Assembly: GCA_023898405.1 (NCBI GenBank)
Contig: CP060221.1
Coordinates: 1,627,501 to 1,691,500, forward strand
DNA from: Myxococcales bacterium
Lineage (GTDB): Bacteria > Myxococcota > UBA727 > JABDBI01
Reading direction: 5' to 3'
Length of the DNA stretch: 64,000 nt
Shown here: positions 8,941-16,686 of the stretch, one piece after another
Layout of the letters: each line of letters starts with the position of its first letter
How positions within the stretch are numbered: the first letter of the stretch is position 1
Notes under the pieces: model-generated
What the model saw: only the letters and a program-made list of their open reading frames with translations
Databases searched by the model: none
Told to the model about the DNA's origin: nothing
Made by a program: the position numbers and the translations under genes

Positions 8941-10284
8941 TTAGCCTAAAAAATTTTCTAAAATTTTAAGATCCAAAGTTTTATAGATTTCTTCTAAGGC
9001 GTAATTGCAATCGAGCAAAAAATTTTTGTCGAGCAAATCTTCTAGAATAAATTCTGTAGGGTAATATCTTTCAATGATGCTTTCGAGCTGTGCACACAAA
9101 CGATCGTTAAAGATAATTCCTGGGTGGAGCGCATTGATTTCATCCTGCCTCAAAGCTATACGCAAGCGCAAACATGCGGGTCCACCACCATTGGCCATAC
9201 TTTGAGATACATCAAAGAAAGCACATTCATTTATTGGATTTTTAGCATCGATAATATTTTTGATGGCTTGTTTAGCATGCACGTTGCTCTGGCAATCGGT
9301 GGGAGCAAAAAGTAACATATTACCATCGGGCTTGCTCAGTAATTGCGAATTAAATAGGTAAGAGCTTACGGCATCTTTTATTGGCAATTCTTGGTTGGAT
9401 ACTTCGATGATACAAATTTTTTTGCCATAGGTAGTTTCATAATGCAGTAACAGTTGTTTGAGTTTTTGTTCTTGATCGAGCACTGCGTACTCGTGAAGCA
9501 AAAAAACAGACTCATTAGTCACCGCAACTACATCGTTATGAAAGGCACCATTGTCAATGGCAAATGGGTTTTGCTCTAATTTGATAACAAAATCCTGCTG
9601 AAGTAGATGGAGGCGTGCTAGAGCATCACATGCCAACTGCGATTGGCGTGCAGGGAATATTTTACTTTTTTGCGAGGATGAATCTGCAACTTTGCTCCAG
9701 ACAAAAATCTGTATTCCCTTATGGCCATGGTTTGGACATAAGCGGTTATGGTTAGCTGCTCCTTCATCACTAAAAATATCATGTGCTGGCAATGGCGCAT
9801 GAACGACGAATTTATTTTTGTCAGAAAATATTTGTTGGAATAATTGCTGACTGAAATCTGCCTCGATGCTGCGGTGGAACATAGTGATGAGATTGGCAGG
9901 GGTGATGTGAGCTTTGTTGTCTTGGGAGTCTATACTGGGTGAGAAAGTAGCAGCATTGGCTGCCCACATAAAAGATGAGGAACTCAGCTTGGAGAATAAA
10001 GCTGGAATATTTTTTAAAGCTTTCTCGCATATCTGTTGAGCATTTCCATTGAATCCAAGTTTTTTCAAACTTAAAAAATGTGGTCGAGGGTGAGGGGGCA
10101 AAATGGCTTGTTTAAATCCACGATCGCTCAGGAATTTCATTTTATTTAATCCCTGCAAAGCCGCAGCGCGCGGGTTGGACGAACGAGACTTATTTTTATA
10201 CGATGCAAGGTTTCCCAGACTCAGTCCGCCAAAATGGTGGGTTGGGCCAGCCAAACAATCAAAATTTACTTCATAAGTTGTCAT
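8941..10284 (-). CDS. astB: N-succinylarginine dihydrolase AstB
   Basis: AstB converts N2-succinylarginine to N2-succinylornithine, two ammonia and CO2, the second step of the arginine succinyltransferase (AST) pathway. The 447-residue length equals the E. coli enzyme. The diagnostic start FDCLAGPTHHFGGLSLGNLA and SNPRAAALQGLNKMK are present. So are the His-containing DNGAFHNDVVAV segment and the catalytic Cys371 in NGGGPACLRLR, matching the Cys-His-Glu amidinotransferase-fold active site. It is monocistronic here. No astA or astE lies in the window, but an AstD-like domain and a class III aminotransferase domain are joined in the giant protein at 40133-45016. The assignment is firm. Confidence 0.96.
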   Translation of the reverse strand: MTTYEVNFDCLAGPTHHFGGLSLGNLASYKNKSRSSNPRAAALQGLNKMKFLSDRGFKQAILPPHPRPHFLSLKKLGFNGNAQQICEKALKNIPALFSKLSSSSFMWAANAATFSPSIDSQDNKAHITPANLITMFHRSIEADFSQQLFQQIFSDKNKFVVHAPLPAHDIFSDEGAANHNRLCPNHGHKGIQIFVWSKVADSSSQKSKIFPARQSQLACDALARLHLLQQDFVIKLEQNPFAIDNGAFHNDVVAVTNESVFLLHEYAVLDQEQKLKQLLLHYETTYGKKICIIEVSNQELPIKDAVSSYLFNSQLLSKPDGNMLLFAPTDCQSNVHAKQAIKNIIDAKNPINECAFFDVSQSMANGGGPACLRLRIALRQDEINALHPGIIFNDRLCAQLESIIERYYPTEFILEDLLDKNFLLDCNYALEEIYKTLDLKILENFLG

Positions 10285-10488
10285 AGTCTTCTCGCACGCT
10301 CATGTTTTATCAAGCTATAACAAATAAAATTAAATTTATTTCTTAATTAATGTGCTGAGCAGGGAGCTGCATTTTTTGGCCACACTGCTATGGTGGCCAC
10401 GGGACTGTTCTGAAAGAAAAAGATGAATAATTTCTAAAAAATATATTCAAAAAAGTCTCTCTGATTTACTGGTAAAAAGGATATGAGC

Positions 10489-11871
10489 ATGAGCGTAGCA
10501 AGCATCATTTTATGTGCCGGCGTTGGCACAAGAATGAATAGTTCTCGAAGCAAAATGGTGCATGAAATTTGTGGCCGTCCTCTTGGCTATTGGTCGATCA
10601 AAAATGCTTTAGAAACCACGTCCCTAAAACCTATTGTAGTGCTCAGCCATCTTGCCAAAGATGTAGAAGCGGTGTTTCGCTCTCACTTTCATGATTCTAT
10701 ACAGTTTGTGTATCAGGAAAGTCCAAATGGTACGGGTGGTGCTGTTAGAGCCGCGATGGAAGCCTTGGATGAAAATTGTTCAAGCGTGTTGGTGCTTTAT
10801 GGTGATACTCCGCTTCTTCGCAAAGAATCATTACTAAAACTGATAAATCTCCAAGAGATGGGTCATGCGCCTTTGGCACTTTTTACTGCACAGGCGCCTA
10901 AACCAACGGGTTATGGTCGCATTGTTCGCAACGAATCCCATGAGTTATGTGCAATCGTAGAGGAATATGCTGCATCGTGCGAAGAGAAGAAAATTAATGA
11001 AGTAAATGTGGGTGTCTATGTTTTTTCTTATGATTTTCTTCACAAAAATATTGGCGCTGTAAAAAACAATAATATTAAAGGTGAGTATTGCCTTACCGAT
11101 CTGGTAGCGCTCAGTATAAAAAATAATCCGCAAAATGCACCTATCGAAAGCATTGAAATACCCTTTGAAGAAATGCATGGCGTCAATGACCGCATTCAGT
11201 TAGCCTTTGCTCAACAGGTACTCAATCGCCGTTTGCTTGAGTATTGGATGCACAAGGGTGTGACCTTCATTGATGCTCATACGACCTATGTCGAAGATAG
11301 CGTCAGTTTTGCCAAAGATGTGATTGTTTATCCTGGAGTACACCTGCGGGGCGAAACTCACGTGGGTGAGCAGGTCATTATTGAAAACGGTTGCGTTGTC
11401 AAAGATACACTGATCGAAGCTCATGCTCATCTTTACCCTTATACGTGCTGTGAACAGGCCTACGTTGGTGAGAGTGTTGAGCTCGGTCCTTTTGCCCGTT
11501 TGCGACCGGAAGCTCGCCTGGAAAAAAACGTTAAGGTAGGTAACTTTGTTGAGATCAAGCGCTCTCGTTTAAAGCAAGGGGTAAAAGCAGGGCATCTTTC
11601 ATACATTGGGGATGCTGATATCGGTGAAAATTGTAATATTGGAGCGGGATCGATCACATGCAATTATGACGGCAAGGATAAACATCGAACTGTCATAGGC
11701 AATAAGAGCTTTATCGGATCCAACACTACCTTGATTGCTCCGCTGGCAATTGGAGAAAATTCCTATATCGCTGGTGGTTCTACCATTAACAGGGAAGTTC
11801 CTAGGAATAGTTTGGCCATAGCTAGAAATCCTCAAGTGATAAAAGCAAGAAAGAAAAAACAAGACAGTTAA
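10489..11871 (+). CDS. glmU: bifunctional GlmU: GlcNAc-1-P uridyltransferase / GlcN-1-P acetyltransferase
   Basis: GlmU makes UDP-GlcNAc for peptidoglycan and LPS in two steps. The N-terminal nucleotidyltransferase domain shows ILCAGVGTRMNSSRSKMVHE, close to the usual LAAGxGTRMxSxxPK signature, and VLVLYGDTPLL. The C-terminal left-handed beta-helix has hexapeptide repeats and the acetyltransferase signature GAGSITCNYDGKDKHRT. The family's usual alanines in the first motif are partly replaced (CAG for AAG). Two ATGs are possible. The one at 10489 has AAGG eight bases upstream, whereas 10483 is too close, so I chose 10489. It stands alone; glmS, the preceding step, is at 38247-40082. The function is sure. 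Confidence 0.97.
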   Translation: MSVASIILCAGVGTRMNSSRSKMVHEICGRPLGYWSIKNALETTSLKPIVVLSHLAKDVEAVFRSHFHDSIQFVYQESPNGTGGAVRAAMEALDENCSSVLVLYGDTPLLRKESLLKLINLQEMGHAPLALFTAQAPKPTGYGRIVRNESHELCAIVEEYAASCEEKKINEVNVGVYVFSYDFLHKNIGAVKNNNIKGEYCLTDLVALSIKNNPQNAPIESIEIPFEEMHGVNDRIQLAFAQQVLNRRLLEYWMHKGVTFIDAHTTYVEDSVSFAKDVIVYPGVHLRGETHVGEQVIIENGCVVKDTLIEAHAHLYPYTCCEQAYVGESVELGPFARLRPEARLEKNVKVGNFVEIKRSRLKQGVKAGHLSYIGDADIGENCNIGAGSITCNYDGKDKHRTVIGNKSFIGSNTTLIAPLAIGENSYIAGGSTINREVPRNSLAIARNPQVIKARKKKQDS

Positions 11872-11950
11872 AGGAATGCTTGAAAAATAATTCAGGATGC
11901 TTTTTTGTCTCTTTTTCGCAATGATTAATAAAGAGAAATGATAATTTTTT

Positions 11951-12072
11951 AGAACGTATTTAAAAAGTTCAAGTTTGCCACTCTTTCTAAGAGAGCACGT
12001 GCGCAGTACATCAGACATTCATAAGTATCCAAGCATAAGTCATATAAAATTGTTTTTTAGATACGCTCTTAG
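11951..12072. repeat. 122-base element bounded by imperfect inverted repeats
   Basis: The left end AGAACGTATTTAAAAAG and the inverted right end (reverse complement AGAGCGTATCTAAAAAAC, 12053-12070) match at 15 of 17 positions. The left arm continues with TTCAAGTTT, as do the copies at 1511 and 49146. This looks like a miniature inverted-repeat element. There is no ORF inside. Confidence 0.55.
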
Positions 12073-12100
12073 GTTTGAGCGATTTTAGCTTGCATTAATT

Positions 12101-12262
12101 GTTATCCTCGCGCAGGCGAGAAGCGAGATAGAGAACCATACTTATTCTCTTAGTGCCATTAGTGATGCTTTTTTAACATTGAAGAAAATAATCCTCAATG
12201 CAATGACTTATGCTACTTAACAGTTTTTACTGGATCCCTGTCTTCGCGTGGATCACAAGTGA
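12101..12262. repeat. degenerate GTCATCCCCGC-type palindromic repeats
   Basis: TGTTATCCTCGCGCAGGCGAG (12100-12120) and GGATCCCTGTCTTCGCGTGGAT (from 12232) are worn versions of the GTCATCCCCGC...GCGGGGATGAC palindrome, seen intact at 33497-33528. The interval between rplI and glmU has no gene. Confidence 0.45.
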
Positions 12263-12340
12263 TAGTGGGCAAAATATTTTTTTTAGCGACAAGGCATGAT
12301 TATATTTAACTATTTTGAAATAGGTTTTGCCGATCTGCAC

Positions 12341-12386
12341 AAAAAAACCCATGTTTTTCTATGAAGATAAAACATGGGGATTTTTT
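12341..12386. terminator. bidirectional terminator between glmU and rplI
   Basis: AAAAAAACCCATGTTTT and AAAACATGGGGATTTTTT form an 11-base-pair stem flanked by A and T runs. It can end transcription of rplI (-) and of anything read through from glmU (+). Confidence 0.75.
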
Positions 12387-12404
12387 AACAGAGAAGCCAA
12401 TGTA

Positions 12405-12965
12405 CTATTCTTCGCTCGAAGCTGCTTCCTGAGAATCATCATTTGCAGATTCTTGCTGAGGGCTGACTTCTTCGCCTTCTTCATCAGAGGCGGCGGGCTT
12501 AGGCTCCTCAATAGCAGCAAGAATGACTTTTATCTTAGCCATTACATCGCCTTCAAGACGTACTGGCACTTCGTGAAGACCAATAGTCTTTAAGGGGCCG
12601 TTTTCCAACTTGATATTGCGATGATCAACGTCGAAGCCATGCTCTTTGAGGCTTGCTTCAATATCACGAGCACCCACTGAACCAAAGAGTTTACCCTGCT
12701 CACCAGCTTTTACTTCAATAGTGAACTTTTGAACTTCAATGCGATCACGAATATTTTCTGAATTGGCCTTCAGTTTTGCTAACTGATGCATGATAATTCT
12801 TTTCTGATGTTCGAACTGTACCAAACGGGATTTGGTTACTGGCATTGCCAAACGTTGAGGCAATAACCAATTTCTTAAATATCCTGGCGCTACCTTTACA
12901 ATGTCGCCCACACACCCAAGATTAGCCACATCACGCGCCAAAATTGCTTGAACTCTACTTGCCAT
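12405..12965 (-). CDS. rplI: 50S ribosomal protein L9
   Basis: L9 binds 23S rRNA domain V and bridges ribosomes. The N-terminal RNA-binding domain shows VQAILARDVANLGCVGDIVKV and APGYLRNWLLP, the classic L9 signature. A long central helix and a C-terminal domain follow (GKLFGSVGARDIEASL). The frame extends upstream to a GTG, but the GGAGG Shine-Dalgarno lies inside that extension, seven bases before ATG 12965, which fixes the start (MASRVQAIL). A tail of about 40 residues rich in Glu, Ser and Asp is added after the normal end of L9, which is unusual. It is 65 bases downstream of rpsF in the same orientation; rpsR, normally between them, is missing. Confidence 0.96.
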   Translation of the reverse strand: MASRVQAILARDVANLGCVGDIVKVAPGYLRNWLLPQRLAMPVTKSRLVQFEHQKRIIMHQLAKLKANSENIRDRIEVQKFTIEVKAGEQGKLFGSVGARDIEASLKEHGFDVDHRNIKLENGPLKTIGLHEVPVRLEGDVMAKIKVILAAIEEPKPAASDEEGEEVSPQQESANDDSQEAASSEE

Positions 12966-13030
12966 TATTGCCTCCACAGCGCTTTTTTTACTTCAATACA
13001 ATTTAAAAACGCCGCAAAAAAATTAAATTT

Positions 13031-13519
13031 TTAGTTATCATCATCATCATCAGAAGATGAATCATCATAATTGTCTGAATCGTAATCACGTCCTCTGCGA
13101 CCTTCATACTCACTATTAAATCGGCCAGGGCGACGATCTGAAAACTCACGTTTTTCCTTAAATACCGGAGGAGTCAAAACATCTTCTTCAACTTTGGCAA
13201 GTGAAGGATCTACGTCACTTTTTAAAACAACACTATGGCGAATAAGGACATTGTCATCGAGGCTTAGGGCCAAATCAAAATCTTTCACAATGCCTGGTTT
13301 ACCAAGAAAGTGGTGATGTACATAAATACCGCGAGTCTGCTTTTGACATTCCCATGCCAATTTTTTGCGGCCCATGGCAGTCACTTTTAAATTCTTTCCA
13401 CCAAGTTTTTCAATAAGCTCTTTTTTGCCCAGCATGAAATCTTTAGCCGCGCTGTCGTCGAGCTCTGGGCGCATTACGTAGATTGTCTCGTATTCACGCA
13501 TATGCTCTCGTGATGCCAT
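13031..13519 (-). CDS. rpsF: 30S ribosomal protein S6
   Basis: S6 binds the central domain of 16S rRNA as a heterodimer with S18. Residues REYETIYVMRPELDD, GRKKLAWECQKQTRGIYV and LALSLDDNVLIRHSVV are family hallmarks. Three in-frame Mets precede the domain. Only ATG 13519 is seven bases from AAGGAG, so the protein starts MASREHMREYE. After the S6 fold comes a C-terminal tail of about 50 residues ending in an Asp/Ser run (DSDNYDDSSSDDDDDN). S6 tails vary, and E. coli S6 is glutamylated, but this one is long. A strong hairpin occupies the leader (13592-13621). The expected rpsR neighbour is absent. Confidence 0.95.
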   Translation of the reverse strand: MASREHMREYETIYVMRPELDDSAAKDFMLGKKELIEKLGGKNLKVTAMGRKKLAWECQKQTRGIYVHHHFLGKPGIVKDFDLALSLDDNVLIRHSVVLKSDVDPSLAKVEEDVLTPPVFKEKREFSDRRPGRFNSEYEGRRGRDYDSDNYDDSSSDDDDDN

Positions 13520-13591
13520 TGTCATTCTCCTTAAATCCAAGTTTAACACCAAGCCTATGATTTATTTGATACATTCACTACACAAGGCCTA

Positions 13592-13621
13592 GCCGCGCTC
13601 CACATATAGCAGAAGCGCGGC
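13592..13621 (-). promoter_or_regulatory. strong hairpin in the rpsF leader
   Basis: GCCGCGCT and AGCGCGGC form a perfect 8-base-pair GC-rich stem with a 14-base loop, about 70 bases before the rpsF start. It may be an autoregulatory site comparable to known rpsF leader RNAs bound by S6:S18. There is no T-run, so it is not a plain terminator. The function is inferred from position. Confidence 0.5.
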
Positions 13622-13692
13622 CGATAGCAACGTACCTGGAACGATAAATATGCTTTTAGATCTTAAGCTTGAGCCTTTAAGTATCAAATGGC

Positions 13693-14175
13693 TTAATTTT
13701 CTTCGGAATTTTTATTGTAACGAGATATAATTTCAACGACCTTTACTATGTCATCGAATCTTTCGGACAATTCATAGAATAGGGCAGCGGTATGTGCTGA
13801 GTGAGCTTTGGCCATCGTTGAAGCGTGTAGATAGGCCTGAGATCCCATATCCCGATAATAGCTTTGAGATACAATGCGCTGCACGGTGGATTCTTGAAAA
13901 AAACCTAATAAATACAGTGAGGTATCGCCCAAATGGCGAAATATTCTTTGTGCTTCGCCATCTTGAGCTAAAAGCGCTCGTTCTAAAAGTTGGGCCATGT
14001 TTGGTTTAGCGCCATAGTCTGTTCCTGCAAAAACGACCTCAGAACGGCAAAATTCATTAAGTAAATGGACAATATAAGCCTGGGCAGATTCCGTCATTTG
14101 GGTATTGGAATTACGAATAGCAGCTTCTAATGCTTCTCTAAAATATGCTTGCATGCTGTAGGCTGTAACGAGCAT
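13693..14175 (-). CDS. conserved hypothetical protein (160 aa)
   Basis: A soluble, mostly helical protein without a signal peptide, starting MLVTAYSMQAYFREALEAAI. Notable stretches are the aromatic-rich LGDTSLYLLGFFQESTVQR, then SQSYYRDMGSQAYLHAS and FYELSERFDDIVKVVEIIS. From memory, similar proteins occur in myxobacteria and relatives with the same 'LGD-SLYL-GFF' and 'YY-DMG-AY' blocks and no known function. This is recollection, not a search result. It is transcribed away from groES and lies just upstream of rpsF on the same strand (gap 173 bases), so it could be in a broad transcription unit with rpsF-rplI. No catalytic residues can be pointed to. Confidence 0.75.
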   Translation of the reverse strand: MLVTAYSMQAYFREALEAAIRNSNTQMTESAQAYIVHLLNEFCRSEVVFAGTDYGAKPNMAQLLERALLAQDGEAQRIFRHLGDTSLYLLGFFQESTVQRIVSQSYYRDMGSQAYLHASTMAKAHSAHTAALFYELSERFDDIVKVVEIISRYNKNSEEN

Positions 14176-14315
14176 GTCTTAATACTCCCGCAGGTTATGG
14201 TAACAATTTGATATTGCAACCTAAAATGAAAGAAGGGCTCTTTTAATCCTAATAATCATTTGATGAGCGTGCTAGTTTTTTATTTGAGGCAAAATTTTTC
14301 TCCTGAATTTGTCCC

Positions 14316-14343
14316 TTGACCGACTTACTCATGCGACTACCCT
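14316..14343 (+). promoter_or_regulatory. candidate groES promoter
   Basis: TTGACC (14316-14321) is followed 16 bases later by TACCCT (14338-14343). The -35 match is good and the -10 match weak for a vegetative sigma factor. No CIRCE element (TTAGCACTC-N9-GAGTGCTAA) is visible. Confidence 0.4.
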
Positions 14344-14370
14344 AAGGCGCGGCGGATCCTGCGATCCACC

Positions 14371-14400
14371 AAACGGTCTTTATAAATGAAACCGTTTTTT
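14371..14400 (+). promoter_or_regulatory. hairpin with T-run in the groES leader
   Basis: AAACGGT pairs with ACCGTTT (loop of 13 to 15 bases) and is followed by further Ts, 50 bases before groES. The form is that of a weak terminator, so attenuation or temperature-dependent melting of the leader is possible. Confidence 0.45.
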
Positions 14401-14450
14401 GATCGAGCGGACCTAGCGCTGCTCAACGTTTTATTGATTAAGGAGTTTTT

Positions 14451-14744
14451 ATGGCAATTAAACTTAAACCTCTTAGTGATCGTGTACTGGTAAAAAGAAT
14501 CGACAGTGAAGAAAAAACTAAAGGTGGCATTATTATTCCCGACAGCGCCAAAGAAAAGCCTCTTGAAGGTGAAGTTGTAGCGTGCGGACCAGGTCGCAGT
14601 TTTGATAACGGCCAAGTGAAAGCTATGACAGTACAAGTTGGTGATCGCGTACTTTTCGCTAAATATGCTGAAACTGAAGTAAAACTCGAAGGCATGAGCT
14701 TTTTGCTTTTGAGAGAAGACGATATTTTAGGAATTTTGGCTTAA
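14451..14744 (+). CDS. groES: co-chaperonin GroES
   Basis: GroES is the heptameric lid of the GroEL folding chamber. The 97-residue length is standard. Family marks are KLKPLSDRVLVKRIDSEEKT, the mobile-loop region KTKGGIIIPDSAKEKPLEG, the GPGR turn, and VGDRVLFAKYAETEVKLEG. AAGGAG lies five bases before the ATG. groEL follows after 27 bases, giving the usual groES-groEL operon. Its long leader holds a hairpin and lacks a CIRCE box, so HrcA control is not evident. Confidence 0.98.
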   Translation: MAIKLKPLSDRVLVKRIDSEEKTKGGIIIPDSAKEKPLEGEVVACGPGRSFDNGQVKAMTVQVGDRVLFAKYAETEVKLEGMSFLLLREDDILGILA

Positions 14745-14771
14745 CTATTTTTGAAAAAAACGAGGTAAAGA

Positions 14772-16430
14772 ATGGCTGCAAAAGAAATTTTATTTGATGT
14801 TAATGCACGTGAAAAATTGCTTAACGGAGTAAATAAACTCGCTAATGCTGTAAAGGTGACTTTGGGACCTAAAGGTCGAAATGTTGTGATCGAAAAAAGC
14901 TGGGGTGCTCCGACTATTACTAAAGACGGCGTGACCGTTGCGAAAGAAATTGAACTTGATTGCAAGTTTGAAAATATGGGCGCCCAGATGGTGAAGGAAG
15001 TTGCATCAAAGACTTCCGATTGTGCTGGTGATGGTACAACCACAGCTACCGTACTTGCTCAAGCAGTGTGCAAGGAAGGTGCCAAGCTTGTAGCGGCTGG
15101 CCATAACCCAATGGGTATTAAGCGTGGCCTTGATAAAGGTACTGCTGCTATGGTTGCTGAGTTGAGAAATATCTCCAAGCCAATCAAAGATCATAAAGAA
15201 ATTGCTCAAGTTGGTAAAATTTCAGCCAATGGCGATAGCACCATTGGTGAAATTATTGCTGAAGCAATGGAAAAAGTAGGCAAAGAAGGAGTTATCACCG
15301 TTGAAGAAGCAAAAGGACTTGAAACTTCATTGGAAGTAGTAGAGGGTATGCAATTCGACCGCGGTTACCTCTCTCCATATTTTGTAACCAACCCTGAGCG
15401 TATGGAAGCTGTTTTGAGCGATCCTTTTATCTTGGTATTTGAAAAGAAAGTTTCAAATCTTAAAGATATGCTGCCATTGTTGGAGCAAGTAGCTAAATCC
15501 TCTAAACCGTTGTTGATCATTGCTGAAGATGTTGAAGGCGAAGCTTTGGCAACTTTGGTAGTCAATAAACTGCGCGGCACGCTTAACATTTGTGCGGTAA
15601 AAGCTCCTGGTTTTGGTGATCGCAGAAAAGCTATGCTGGAAGACATTGCTACCCTGACTGGAGCAACCTTTATCTCTGAAGATATGGGACGTAAACTTGA
15701 CAGCGTTACTGTTGCTGATCTTGGTACAGCTAAGAATGTAACGGTTGATAAAGATAATACAACTATCGTTGATGGCGCAGGTTCCAAAGAGGCAATCGCT
15801 GCTCGCATTAAGCAAGTTCGCGCTCAAATCGAAGATACAACCTCCGATTATGATCGTGAAAAATTGCAAGAACGCTTGGCTAAAATGGCTGGCGGTGTTG
15901 CAGTGATTCGAGTTGGTGCTGCTACTGAAGTCGAAATGAAAGAGAAAAAAGCACGCGTGGAAGATGCATTGCATGCAACTCGTGCAGCAGTCGAAGAAGG
16001 TATCGTTCCTGGTGGTGGTATCGCTTTGGTTCGTGCTCGTACAGCTCTTGATCAAGTTTCCGTTGATGCAGAAGAAAAATTCGGTATTGAGCTTTTGCGT
16101 CGTGCTATTGAAGAGCCATTGCGCATGATTGCTATGAACGCAGGCCACGAAGGCTCAATTGTGCTTAACAAAGTATGCGAAAATACTGGTGCTTTTGGTT
16201 TTAATGCTGCAACAGAAACATATGAAGATTTGCTCAGCGCAGGTATTTTGGATCCAACCAAAGTAACTCGCACAGCTTTGCAAAATGCTGTTTCCATCGC
16301 TTCTCTATTGTTGACAACTGAAGCCATGGTAGCTGAGAAAGCAGATAAGAAGGAAGCTCACGCAGCTCCTGCCGGCGGAATGGGCGGCATGGGAGGAATG
16401 GGCGGAATGGGCGGAATGGGCGGTTTCTAA
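14772..16430 (+). CDS. groEL: chaperonin GroEL
   Basis: The 60-kDa chaperonin forms double heptameric rings that refold proteins with ATP. The sequence is nearly colinear with the consensus: VTLGPKGRNVVIEKSWGAP, GDGTTTATVLAQ (ATP site), KAPGFGDRRKAMLEDIA, the AAVEEGIVPGGGIALVRA region, and the flexible C-terminal GGM repeats (GGMGGMGGMGGMGGF). Length is 552. GAGGT sits before the ATG. A strong hairpin plus T-run follows the stop. It is the only groEL in the window. Confidence 0.99.
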   Translation: MAAKEILFDVNAREKLLNGVNKLANAVKVTLGPKGRNVVIEKSWGAPTITKDGVTVAKEIELDCKFENMGAQMVKEVASKTSDCAGDGTTTATVLAQAVCKEGAKLVAAGHNPMGIKRGLDKGTAAMVAELRNISKPIKDHKEIAQVGKISANGDSTIGEIIAEAMEKVGKEGVITVEEAKGLETSLEVVEGMQFDRGYLSPYFVTNPERMEAVLSDPFILVFEKKVSNLKDMLPLLEQVAKSSKPLLIIAEDVEGEALATLVVNKLRGTLNICAVKAPGFGDRRKAMLEDIATLTGATFISEDMGRKLDSVTVADLGTAKNVTVDKDNTTIVDGAGSKEAIAARIKQVRAQIEDTTSDYDREKLQERLAKMAGGVAVIRVGAATEVEMKEKKARVEDALHATRAAVEEGIVPGGGIALVRARTALDQVSVDAEEKFGIELLRRAIEEPLRMIAMNAGHEGSIVLNKVCENTGAFGFNAATETYEDLLSAGILDPTKVTRTALQNAVSIASLLLTTEAMVAEKADKKEAHAAPAGGMGGMGGMGGMGGMGGF

Positions 16431-16452
16431 AACCCACGTCACATCTAAGCCT

Positions 16453-16493
16453 AAAAACGCGGCCGGCAACTCTCTTTGCCTGTCGCGTTTTTT
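16453..16493 (+). terminator. rho-independent terminator of groES-groEL
   Basis: AAAACGCGGCCGGCAA and TTGCCTGTCGCGTTTT form a long stem with two mismatches, ending in a run of Ts, 22 bases after the groEL stop. Confidence 0.85.
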
Positions 16494-16686
16494 CATGTAG
16501 CAAAATTTTTGATGACTATCCTGAAGATTTGTTCATTGCATTGATGGCAGCTTGTATTTGCTAACAGTCGAGGCCCTCACATAGCGATAAAGCGATGGGT
16601 AAAAGGCTCGATACTGACATATTTTTCTCTTGTCTTTTTTTATTGTGAGCAAATCTTTTGGTTTAAAGTTTTGTTTGAAGGTGTTC

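Noticed and set aside
11599..12018. 139-codon minus-strand frame over the end of glmU
   Set aside because: Antisense shadow of glmU continuing into the repeat element; no family features.
14176..14450. CIRCE operator before groES
   Set aside because: No TTAGCACTC-N9-GAGTGCTAA or close variant is present.
15453..16148. 231-codon minus-strand frame inside groEL
   Set aside because: Cys/Ser/Asn-rich antisense shadow of a highly conserved gene.
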